Below, one piece after another: positions 1 to 5,314 of a stretch of 7,797 nucleotides of DNA (the first letter of the stretch is position 1; each line of letters opens with the position of its first letter). Source of the DNA: Ruminococcaceae bacterium UBA1691 (lineage in GTDB: Bacteria; Bacillota; Clostridia; Oscillospirales; Acutalibacteraceae); assembly GCA_002320555.1 (NCBI GenBank), contig DCJV01000020.1:12606-20402 (forward strand), written 5' to 3'. The notes under the pieces were generated by a model that saw only the letters and a list, made by a program, of their open reading frames with translations, did not search any database and was not told where the DNA came from. The translations under genes were made by a program, and so were the position numbers.

Positions 1-44
1 CCGGCGATCCAATATTTATTGGTTACCACATCCTGCGCGGGCAT
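1..44 (-). CDS. Possible 5' end of a gene running off the left edge
   Basis: An ATG at 44-42 on the minus strand opens a frame that stays open to the window edge, giving 14 full codons: MPAQDVVTNKYWIA. The pattern QD-V-V-T-x-x-Y/W near the start resembles, from memory, the N-termini of clostridial Rpn/PD-(D/E)XK nuclease-like 'transposase' proteins. Fourteen residues cannot establish the family. The ribosome binding site is weak (only an AGAG just upstream). The gene would lie 45 bases downstream of the hydrolase stop and in the same direction. A 14-bp palindrome, CCAATATTTATTGG (9-22), falls inside these codons. This could equally be a chance frame. Confidence 0.22.
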   Translation of the reverse strand, partial: MPAQDVVTNKYWIA

Positions 45-89
45 AATCTCTGTTTTGCCGCAGCCAACGGTAATTGATCAACCGCACGA

Positions 90-1109
90 TCAATCTCTGA
101 CGGTGATTTTTGCGCTTCCGTCATGGATATGATCCGTCAGGACGATTTGACCGTTGTCCGTAAAGGTGGCGATGATGCCGTTGTGGTTGACCGTTGCATA
201 AATCGAAGCGTGTGCGATCATGACCAGATTCCATTTGACGTTGGGATAGATTTTGCCGAGCTGGTTGGTGACGATCGCAATCTCCGGGTGAAGCGTACGA
301 ATAAAGTTGGGATTGGATGCGGTGGTATAGCCGTGGTGCCCAATCTTCAGAAGATCGACCTTACCGACAAGCGGTGCAATTCTATTCTCAAGGCCGCCTT
401 CCGCAGAAATGTCCGCTGCGAGGAAAGCGGTGCGGCTGCCCTTCGTGACCTTTACACCGACGGAACTGACGTTTTCACCCGCATGCGGCTTCGACATGTC
501 GGTCACAGTATTGAAAAACTGCAATGTAAAGCTGCCAAAGGAAAAGGGCTCGTCCGGCAGATCGGATACAATGGGGATATTTCGTTTCTCAAGCGCGTCT
601 ACCGTCTCGCGATAGACGATATCGAGCCCCCATTTCCGGGCCTCCATACGATTGAGAATCTCCGGGTTAAAGGGCTTGAGATATGCTTTTTTGATCGTGA
701 TGTCCGGATCGTTGATGATCCAGCGGAAGCCGCCGATGTGATCGTAATGGTAATGCGTCGGCAGGATGAAATCGAGGACGACCTTGCCCTCCGCATTGAC
801 CGCCGTTTTTTTCACATAGTCCAGGACGATCTGCTCATAGCCGACCGCGCCGTGCTTACGGCGGTAGTTGTCGGAGGAATCGCCCGCGTCGATGAGGGCG
901 AAATGGCCGTCGCTTTCGAGCAGGATGGCATCGGAATTGCCAGTATTTAGAAAATGGATCCGGTCCGCCCCTACCGTCTTTACGACAGGTTCCGGCGTGA
1001 CAGAATAGCGCTTTTCATAATGGTTATACAGCGCTACCGTCAGAATGTCCAGAAGGAAGATCAAGGTCATCAACGTGACCATAAAATATGTAGCGATTTT
1101 TTTGACCAT
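90..1109 (-). CDS. Membrane-anchored metallo-beta-lactamase-fold hydrolase (ComEC C-terminal-like)
   Basis: This 339-residue protein has a short basic N-terminus and one hydrophobic segment (about residues 6-27), then a metallo-beta-lactamase domain. The domain is therefore probably anchored outside the membrane. Visible motifs are NTGNSDAILL and LIDAGD (about 54-76), the metal-binding THYHYDH (H119, H121, D123, H124), an AADI segment with D233, and IGHHG (about 256-260). Together they match the ComEC/Rec2 C-terminal hydrolase subfamily. It lacks the ComEC competence and channel domains, so DNA uptake should not be assumed; the substrate is unknown. The start at 1109 is chosen because GAGG (1118-1121) lies 8 bases upstream. 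The frame is open up to 1187, but that extension has no comparable ribosome binding site and enters the repeat element. No convincing terminator is visible after the stop. Confidence 0.85.
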   Translation of the reverse strand: MVKKIATYFMVTLMTLIFLLDILTVALYNHYEKRYSVTPEPVVKTVGADRIHFLNTGNSDAILLESDGHFALIDAGDSSDNYRRKHGAVGYEQIVLDYVKKTAVNAEGKVVLDFILPTHYHYDHIGGFRWIINDPDITIKKAYLKPFNPEILNRMEARKWGLDIVYRETVDALEKRNIPIVSDLPDEPFSFGSFTLQFFNTVTDMSKPHAGENVSSVGVKVTKGSRTAFLAADISAEGGLENRIAPLVGKVDLLKIGHHGYTTASNPNFIRTLHPEIAIVTNQLGKIYPNVKWNLVMIAHASIYATVNHNGIIATFTDNGQIVLTDHIHDGSAKITVRD

Positions 1110-1129
1110 GTGAGATTCCTCGATATATC

Positions 1130-1151
1130 CATAAGGCAGAGCCGCCTTATG
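1130..1151 (-). promoter_or_regulatory. Perfect 8-bp hairpin in the hydrolase leader
   Basis: CATAAGGC (1130-1137) and GCCTTATG (1144-1151) are exact complements around the six-base loop AGAGCC. The hairpin lies 8 bases upstream of the GAGG ribosome binding site of the hydrolase gene. No T-run follows it on the minus strand, so it is not an ordinary terminator. It may stabilise the leader RNA or affect ribosome access. A function is inferred from position only. Confidence 0.4.
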
Positions 1152-1164
1152 ATAATTTTGAAAC

Positions 1165-1298
1165 GTAGCATCAGTAAACAAGGGCAAACAGCGCCGCCCG
1201 GCAGCCGCAAAGCCGTTTGCCGCGTTCTCGGCCTCGGCTGGCGGCAGCCAGCCTTCGCCCTGCGGCCTGGTAAACCTGCCTCTGTTCGCCGATGCTAC
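1165..1298. repeat. Putative MITE-like element, copy A (complete)
   Basis: This 134-bp stretch begins with GTAGCATC (1165-1172) and ends with the exact reverse complement GATGCTAC (1291-1298). Beyond these 8 bp the termini remain partly complementary for about 14 more bases, for example AACA and GGCA blocks at matching offsets. Its first 70 bp recur at 7615-7686 near the right edge, including exact blocks ACAGCGCCGCCCGGCAGCC and TTGCCGCGTTCTCGGCCT. Inside is a perfect 7-bp hairpin, GGCTGGC-GGCA-GCCAGCC. Inverted ends, small size, no open frame of its own and a second copy fit a non-autonomous miniature element. No clear target-site duplication is seen, and no transposase is in the window. The rest of the 319-bp gap between the hydrolase start and the GtrA gene holds only a promoter and a hairpin, and no clear terminator for the GtrA gene. 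Confidence 0.6.
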
Positions 1299-1304
1299 CC
1301 TGCG

Positions 1305-1333
1305 ATTATATCATGAGAAGCCGCACGCGTCTA
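1305..1333 (-). promoter_or_regulatory. SigmaA-type promoter with extended -10 for the hydrolase
   Basis: On the minus strand a perfect TATAAT (1305-1310) is preceded by TGA, which makes an extended -10. A partial -35, TAGACG (1328-1333), lies 17 bases upstream. Transcription should begin around 1298, at the outer edge of the repeat element, so the leader of about 190 nt would contain the whole element. A full TTGACA at 1335-1340 is 24 bases from the -10 and is too far to pair with it. Confidence 0.55.
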
Positions 1334-1428
1334 TTGTCAAAACAATTTTAACCAATTTGTAAGAAACGCCATGCGGAATTCCGGCTGGTCTGATGATTTA
1401 TGTGTTTTGTAATCTTCCCCTCAGGGCT

Positions 1429-2463
1429 TCATTTTTTGTTTTTCTGAAAGATAAACAGCTTGCTGAATACATAGTTGATGATAACGATCACGATCTGGAC
1501 GATGAATTTTGCGAGCATCTCGTGCATGCCCATGATGCTGATGAATAGATACATCAGGCCCATATCTACGAGCAGGGAGAAAAGCCGGGCGGAAACGAAG
1601 CCTGCGAATTCCTTCCACACCACCGGCGCCTTCCAGCTGCGGCTGCTGAAGACAAAAATTTTATTGGTCACGAAGGCAAACAGGACTGCAGCGATCCATG
1701 AGAGCACATTTGCGGCCAGATAATTCTTGTCCTTCAGGAAAAGCTCTGTCCCTAGAAGCTGATTGAAAATATAGAAGGAGCCCATCGACACGACGGTCGT
1801 GAGCAAGCCAAAGAAAACATAGCTGACGATTTCGTGGTTAAACAGGCTGATCAGCTTTTCAAAGGCCGTGTGATAGCCATGGTCCGGCTTTTCCTCTATA
1901 GGAGCTTCCAATGCGCGCATGTGTTCTCCGGCATGCAGGTAGGAACCGTAAGCGGTAAAAAGATGCAGCAGGAACCAGGAAAAAACGTTTCCCGCGCAAG
2001 TGGCAGCTTCAAAGGGGACCCATTCCACCGAGAGACCGGCATATTCGGCCGCCGCAGCGAGAAAGGAGGGGGCACCGGGGCCCTTTTGCGGGATGCAGGC
2101 AAGCAACGGCCTCAGCTTGTCCGCCTTGATTAGCACAAAAGCCGGGGCGCCGGACGGGAGCCAGCGCATGGTAAAATAGGAGAGCAACACCTTAGCGAGC
2201 CATGCGGGGAAGCCTTTACCGCTCTCTCCGACGAGGCAGTCGCTTTTAGAATGCCGCTTCCAGATCGCTGTGAATTCAGCAGGGGAATAGTCCTTTTGCG
2301 AAAGCAGGACATAGTCCGCCCCGCTATGCAGGGCAACGTCTAGGGCGGCCCTCATGTTTTCACCGGCAACGGATACCGTGCAGTCTGCTTCCAGCGCCCG
2401 GCAGGTATCCTGCCATATGGGCAGCTGCTCCTGCTCCGGTACGAGAATGTATAATCGTTCCAA
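1429..2463 (-). CDS. GtrA-family membrane protein with degenerate glycosyltransferase-like N-terminus
   Basis: This 344-residue protein ends in a GtrA-type domain of four hydrophobic segments, about residues 212-236, 248-272, 284-310 and 318-339. It shows the typical short basic loop FVTNKIFVFSSRSW after the second segment and a KLFIFQKNKK tail. GtrA proteins are thought to help move lipid-linked sugars or supply partners to cell-surface glycosylation. Residues 1-200 vaguely follow a GT2 layout: GADYVLLSQKDYSPAEF at about 48-64 sits where GT2 enzymes carry the acidic DxD motif. Here the DxD and the upstream VDDGS-type segment are missing, so catalysis is doubtful. The start is TTG: AGGAGG lies 8 bases upstream of it. 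The nearby ATG at 2468-2466 is in another frame and too close to the AGGAGG. GtrA domain is confident; sugar and pathway are unknown. Confidence 0.8.
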   Translation of the reverse strand: MERLYILVPEQEQLPIWQDTCRALEADCTVSVAGENMRAALDVALHSGADYVLLSQKDYSPAEFTAIWKRHSKSDCLVGESGKGFPAWLAKVLLSYFTMRWLPSGAPAFVLIKADKLRPLLACIPQKGPGAPSFLAAAAEYAGLSVEWVPFEAATCAGNVFSWFLLHLFTAYGSYLHAGEHMRALEAPIEEKPDHGYHTAFEKLISLFNHEIVSYVFFGLLTTVVSMGSFYIFNQLLGTELFLKDKNYLAANVLSWIAAVLFAFVTNKIFVFSSRSWKAPVVWKEFAGFVSARLFSLLVDMGLMYLFISIMGMHEMLAKFIVQIVIVIINYVFSKLFIFQKNKK

Positions 2464-2541
2464 ATCATGATCCTCCTGAATCGGCTATGTTTTGATCTTC
2501 AGATCGCTTCTGTAGGTCAGAGAACGCACAATTATTTTTCC

Positions 2542-2570
2542 ATTTTACCACCGAATGTGCCGTTTGACAA
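2542..2570 (-). promoter_or_regulatory. SigmaA-type promoter for the GtrA-family gene
   Basis: On the minus strand TTGTCA (2565-2570) is followed after 17 bases by TAAAAT (2542-2547), preceded by TGG as an extended -10. Spacing and both boxes are close to the vegetative consensus. The leader to the TTG start would be about 70 nt. Confidence 0.65.
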
Positions 2571-2604
2571 TCTTTCCGGTCATGAATTTCTCGAGGAAAC
2601 TTTC

Positions 2605-2634
2605 CTGACAAGAAGCTTTATGGTAAAATAAAAT
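2605..2634 (+). promoter_or_regulatory. Likely promoter region for ispE
   Basis: Two overlapping -10 candidates are present. TAAAAT at 2624-2629 carries an upstream TGG (extended -10) but has a poor -35 (TTTCCT, 2601-2606). TAAAAT at 2629-2634 pairs with CTGACA (2605-2610) at an 18-base spacing. Either gives a start 30-40 bases before the ispE ATG. The surrounding stretch 2620-2645 is strongly A/T-rich, unlike the flanking genes. Confidence 0.5.
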
Positions 2635-2672
2635 AAAAAATAAATCTCCGAATTTGGAAAGGCGGCGGTCTC

Positions 2673-3548
2673 ATGCACGTTACCGTCAAAGCGGCGGCAA
2701 AGATCAATTTGATGCTCGATATTATTGAACGGCTTGAAAACGGCTATCACAGCCTGTGGATGGTGATGCAGTCTGTTAATTTATACGATACGATAACAGT
2801 GGAGCGCACAGGTACGGGAGAAATCTGCCTGTCCTGCACAGATGCACGCCTTCCTGCGGACGAGACGAATCTGGCGTTTCAAGCTGCGCAGACGTTTTTT
2901 GAAGCCACTGGTGTGTCGAATGACGGAATTTCGATTGCCATCGATAAAAAAATCCCCTTTGCCGCCGGGCTTGCCGGCGGCAGCGCGGACGCAGCGGCGA
3001 CGCTGCTGGCTCTTGACCGGCTGTATGGGACGAATCTAAAACAGCGTACGCTCAATAAAATCGGCTTGACGCTCGGCGCAGACGTCCCGTTTTGCCTGCA
3101 GGGCGGCACGATGCTCGCGCAGCATATCGGCGAGCTGCTCACGCCCGTGCCCGAGCTGCCGGACTGCTGGATTGTGCTTGCAAAGCCCGCGCAGGGTATT
3201 TCCACTGCTCAGGCCTATCATCTGTGTGATACCGCACCACATCTGCGCGCGCCGGACAAGCGCGGGATGCTGAACGCGCTGCTCGCGGAGGACCTAAAGG
3301 GAGCGGCCCGCTTGGTGGGGAATGTATTCGAGCAGGTCATCGACGTTCCGGAACGGGTGGCAGTCAAGGCTCTGATGCGCGAATATGGGGCACTCGGTTG
3401 CTGCATGAGCGGCAGCGGGCCGACTGTTTTTGGATTGTTTGATGCCCAACAGGCCGCGAAGGACTGTGCGGAGAAGCTCAAAACGATTGTACCAGACGTT
3501 TTTGCCTGCCGCCCTGTGGAGGAGGGCTGTATCGTAACGGAAGAATGA
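2673..3548 (+). CDS. ispE: 4-diphosphocytidyl-2-C-methyl-D-erythritol kinase
   Basis: IspE phosphorylates the 2-hydroxyl of CDP-methylerythritol with ATP in the cytosolic MEP route to isopentenyl diphosphate. The 291-residue length is normal for the family. GHMP-kinase signatures are clear: the N-terminal AAAKINLML with K10 and the following GYHSL; the glycine-rich phosphate loop PFAAGLAGGSADAA (95-108); GADVPF with the expected catalytic D137; and the C-terminal MSGSGPTVFGLF (245-256). The ATG start has an AAAGGCGG-type ribosome binding site (about 2658-2665) and agrees with the family N-terminus. The upstream gene is divergent, and the A/T-rich promoter region lies directly before it. Downstream, 100 bases separate it from spoIIR, with a terminator-like hairpin in between, so it is probably not simply co-transcribed with spoIIR. 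Presence of ispE indicates that this organism makes isoprenoids by the MEP pathway. Confidence 0.97.
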   Translation: MHVTVKAAAKINLMLDIIERLENGYHSLWMVMQSVNLYDTITVERTGTGEICLSCTDARLPADETNLAFQAAQTFFEATGVSNDGISIAIDKKIPFAAGLAGGSADAAATLLALDRLYGTNLKQRTLNKIGLTLGADVPFCLQGGTMLAQHIGELLTPVPELPDCWIVLAKPAQGISTAQAYHLCDTAPHLRAPDKRGMLNALLAEDLKGAARLVGNVFEQVIDVPERVAVKALMREYGALGCCMSGSGPTVFGLFDAQQAAKDCAEKLKTIVPDVFACRPVEEGCIVTEE

Positions 3549-3587
3549 CCCGCCTGATCTGCATGGGAGAAAATAGAGCAGCCTCTA

Positions 3588-3618
3588 TGTATAAGGGAAG
3601 AAAGTTCCGTCCATACTC
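3588..3618 (+). promoter_or_regulatory. SigmaF/sigmaG-like forespore promoter for spoIIR
   Basis: TGTATA (3588-3593) is followed after 18 bases by CATACT (3612-3617), close to the overlapping B. subtilis sigmaF and sigmaG consensus. Read in sigmaF terms it is GTATA, 15 bases, then GTCCATACT. That fits GGnnAnAnT with one mismatch. The predicted start is near A3624, giving a leader of about 25 nt. spoIIR is known to be sigmaF-dependent in B. subtilis, which supports the call. It has not been tested here. Confidence 0.55.
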
Positions 3619-3648
3619 TTGATACCCAAAGAGAGGACGGGATTTTTT
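3601..3648 (+). terminator. Terminator-like hairpin plus T6 ending at the spoIIR ATG
   Basis: The outer stem pairs TTCCGTCC (3605-3612) with GGACGGGA (3635-3642), eight pairs including one G-U. The inner stem pairs CTCTT (3616-3620) with AAGAG (3629-3633). ATA and a single A form the internal bulge, and GATACCCA is the loop. TTTTTT (3643-3648) follows at once, and the upstream AAA (3601-3603) can extend pairing into it. This is a classic intrinsic terminator for ispE transcripts, yet its 3' arm also holds the spoIIR ribosome binding site (GAGG, 3633-3636). It could therefore also block translation of readthrough RNA. Confidence 0.65.
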
Positions 3649-4374
3649 ATGAAGTTCAAACGAATCGAAGCTGCGCTTTTATGCGCCGTTTTGCTGGTGT
3701 CCATTTGCAGCGTGACAGGCTTCGCCTCCTCCTGTGCGCAGATCCGGGAGAGCGTGCTGCGCCTGCATGTGCTGGCGAATTCAGACAGTGATGCGGACCA
3801 GAAGCTGAAATTACAGGTGCGTGACGCGGTCCTTAAGGAAGGCGCGCATATCTTTGACGGCTCCCTGACGGCGGGGGAGGCCGAGCAGGCAATTGAGAAA
3901 GCGATCCCACGGCTCGAGCGGGCGGCACGCAGTGAGGTGATCGCGCGCGGCTATACGTACGATGTTCATATCACGGTCAGTGAGGAATATTTCGATACCC
4001 GTACTTATGAAGATGAGGTCACGCTTCCCGCAGGGCGCTACCGGGCGGTACGTGTGATCATCGGCGAAGGGGAGGGGCACAACTGGTGGTGCGTCATGTT
4101 TCCGCCGATGTGCCTTCCCGCGGCGCAGGGCGGTGTGGAGCTCGACGATGTGCTGGACAAGCAGGAGGAAAAAATCGTGCGCAGGAATCCCAAATACGAG
4201 CCGCGGTTTAAAATCGTCGAATGGATCGAGCGGCTTCGGGAATATCTGCGGGACGACCCGACAGAGGATGCGACAACGGATTACTTCACCGTGACGCAGC
4301 TGCCGGAGGAGACAAAGACGCTGTCTGTCGGGCAAAATCTATTTTCATTTGTTCAAAATATAAAGTCCCATTAG
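3649..4374 (+). CDS. spoIIR: Stage II sporulation protein R
   Basis: SpoIIR is made in the forespore and secreted across the septum, where it activates the SpoIIGA protease that processes pro-sigma-E in the mother cell. The 241-residue protein starts with a secretion-type segment: basic KFKR, then hydrophobic residues 8-25, with a possible signal-peptide cleavage near residue 26. The family hallmark RLHVLANSDSDADQKLKL (38-55) follows, then VRDAVL, and the conserved GHNWWCVMFPPMCLP (about 143-157). The ATG at 3649 is preferred over an in-frame TTG at 3619 because the TTG lies upstream of the ribosome binding site and inside the terminator-like hairpin. The ribosome binding site GAGG is 12 bases upstream, slightly far. 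The C-terminal 60 residues are charged, perhaps helical. Presence of the gene implies an endospore former. Confidence 0.95.
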   Translation: MKFKRIEAALLCAVLLVSICSVTGFASSCAQIRESVLRLHVLANSDSDADQKLKLQVRDAVLKEGAHIFDGSLTAGEAEQAIEKAIPRLERAARSEVIARGYTYDVHITVSEEYFDTRTYEDEVTLPAGRYRAVRVIIGEGEGHNWWCVMFPPMCLPAAQGGVELDDVLDKQEEKIVRRNPKYEPRFKIVEWIERLREYLRDDPTEDATTDYFTVTQLPEETKTLSVGQNLFSFVQNIKSH

Positions 4375-4376
4375 AG

Positions 4377-4401
4377 AAAAAAGCCCCGTCGGGAGGGGCT
4401 T
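4377..4401 (-). terminator. Intrinsic terminator, best read on the minus strand
   Basis: AAGCCCC (4381-4387) and GGGGCTT (4395-4401) form a perfect 7-bp stem with a seven-base loop. On the minus strand a run of six T follows; on the plus strand no T-run follows. It may act weakly for spoIIR in the plus direction, but its good orientation serves minus-strand RNA, and no gene ending there is recognised. Confidence 0.6.
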
Positions 4402-4617
4402 ACTGATATGTAACCGCTGCGAAGTACCTTGCTGGACATGATCCGCAACAAATTCATCTGCCAATGCATGGATTTTGCCATGCAGCATATGGGTATTTCC
4501 AAGCAACCCAAATACCACAGATCATTCAGATAGTAGCCGTCTTCCGTACCGGAAAGCCTATCAAAGGCAATGTGTCATCCAGTACTGTGAATTTGCTCTT
4601 ACCCACACCAGAGGAGC
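4402..4617. other. Gene-free interval with several hairpins
   Basis: No convincing gene is seen between the two terminators, and the stretch is less G/C-rich than its surroundings. Three inverted repeats are present. TGCATGG/CCATGCA lies at 4465-4471/4478-4484. GGTATTT/AAATACC lies at 4492-4498/4510-4516. A compound hairpin has TTCCG/CGGAA (4542-4546/4550-4554) inside GATAG/CTATC (4529-4533/4558-4562). On the minus strand they would precede the terminator at 4377-4401, as expected of a small structured RNA. No good promoter was found on either strand. Short open frames on both strands lack ribosome binding sites and recognisable motifs. An eroded gene remnant is an alternative. Confidence 0.3.
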
Positions 4618-4653
4618 AAAAAAATCGGCCGTGGCGGTTTTGCCACGGCCGAT
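4618..4653 (-). terminator. Strong intrinsic terminator of the rubrerythrin gene
   Basis: ATCGGCCGTGGC (4624-4635) and GCCACGGCCGAT (4642-4653) form a perfect 12-bp G/C-rich stem with a six-base loop. It is followed on the minus strand by seven T, one of them within the stem. It begins 17 bases after the rubrerythrin stop. On the plus strand the stem is followed only by CTTTG, so it might also stop spoIIR transcripts, less efficiently. Confidence 0.9.
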
Positions 4654-4669
4654 CTTTGAAATCAACCAA

Positions 4670-5209
4670 TCAATAATTCTCCGCGCGAAGCTCAAAGTAA
4701 GCCTGCGGATGCTTGCACACTGGGCAGACCGCCGGAGCATTTTTGCCCACGTGGATGTGGCCGCAGTTGCGGCAGATCCAGACGACCTCGTTCGTGCGCG
4801 CAAAGACGACGCCCTTTTCCAGATTTTCAACAAGCTTGCGATAGCGCTCCTCATGCTCCTTCTCGATATCGCCAACCATCTTAAACAGTGCTGCGATCTC
4901 GTCGAAGCCCTCGGCCTTCGCCTCTTCCGCAAAGCCCTTGTACATATCGGTCCACTCATAGTGCTCGCCTGCCGCGCCGTCGAGCAGGTTTTCCATCGTG
5001 CCAGGGATCTTGCCGCCATGAAGCTGCTTGAACCAGATCTTTGCATGCTCTTTTTCGTTGTCCGCGGTCATCTGGAAGATATTCGCGATCTGCTCATAGC
5101 CGTCTTTCTTCGCCTGGGATGCATAATAGGTATATTTATTGCGGGCCTGGGATTCGCCTGCGAACGCTGCCATCAGGTTCGCTTCAGTCTTACTTCCTTT
5201 GAATTCCAT
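4670..5209 (-). CDS. rbr: Rubrerythrin
   Basis: Rubrerythrin is a cytosolic non-haem iron protein that reduces hydrogen peroxide to water in anaerobes. The 179-residue protein has the usual two parts. A four-helix diiron domain (about 1-130) carries the expected ligands E19, the EKEH motif with E52 and H55, E82 and E85, and a second EKEH with E116 and H119. A C-terminal rubredoxin-like domain follows, with C146-x2-C149 and C162-x2-C165 to bind one iron. All key ligands are present. Two ATGs stand in tandem; the second (5209) is chosen because AGGAGG lies 7 bases from it but only 4 from the first. The gene has its own promoter and a strong terminator, so it forms a single-gene unit, although no terminator separates it from the upstream dehydrogenase. 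Confidence 0.96.
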   Translation of the reverse strand: MEFKGSKTEANLMAAFAGESQARNKYTYYASQAKKDGYEQIANIFQMTADNEKEHAKIWFKQLHGGKIPGTMENLLDGAAGEHYEWTDMYKGFAEEAKAEGFDEIAALFKMVGDIEKEHEERYRKLVENLEKGVVFARTNEVVWICRNCGHIHVGKNAPAVCPVCKHPQAYFELRAENY

Positions 5210-5245
5210 CATGCTGCCTCCTAAAAATAAAGATAAGGATTAACT

Positions 5246-5280
5246 GTATATAGTATACCAATTCTTCTCAAAAAAATCAA
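5246..5280 (-). promoter_or_regulatory. Rubrerythrin promoter overlapped by a palindrome
   Basis: On the minus strand TTGATT (5275-5280), 17 bases, then TATACT (5252-5257) with an upstream TGG form a good vegetative promoter. The 13-bp inverted repeat GTATATAGTATAC (5246-5258; 5-bp arms, 3-bp centre) covers the -10. It could be an operator for a redox-responsive repressor such as a PerR-like protein. It does not match the B. subtilis PerR box closely, and part of the symmetry arises from the -10 itself. Confidence 0.6.
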
Positions 5281-5314
5281 TGTACTTGGCGCCGGACCTC
5301 TGTTTTTTTGATCA

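Noticed and set aside
123..950. 275-residue open frame on the plus strand opposite the hydrolase gene
   Set aside because: It is antisense to a gene with clear metal-binding motifs, has no family features or ribosome binding site, and is explained by the biased codon use of the opposite strand.
1110..1187. N-terminal extension of the hydrolase to 1187
   Set aside because: The extra 26 residues run through the leader hairpin and into the repeat element, while a proper ribosome binding site precedes the ATG at 1109.
1374..1383. Palindrome CGGAATTCCG after the GtrA gene as a terminator
   Set aside because: A 10-bp palindrome without a loop or a following T-run on the minus strand is not a convincing terminator.
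2564..2569. Perfect TTGACA on the plus strand before ispE
   Set aside because: No acceptable -10 box lies 16-19 bases downstream; the site overlaps the -35 of the opposite-strand promoter.
3566..3575. GGAGAAAATA, a match to the sigmaF -10 pattern
   Set aside because: No matching -35 at the required spacing; the downstream pair at 3588-3618 is better in both boxes.
3619..3648. TTG start adding ten residues to SpoIIR
   Set aside because: It lies upstream of the ribosome binding site and inside the hairpin, and would place charged residues before a normal signal segment.
4464..4676. Plus-strand 70-residue frame (open without a start from about 4407)
   Set aside because: There is no ribosome binding site, it crosses the 12-bp terminator stem, and it has no recognised motif; noted only as a possible remnant within the gene-free interval.
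4475..5224. 249-residue open frame on the plus strand opposite rubrerythrin
   Set aside because: It runs through the rubrerythrin terminator and gene, has no recognisable motif, and is a shadow of the real minus-strand gene.
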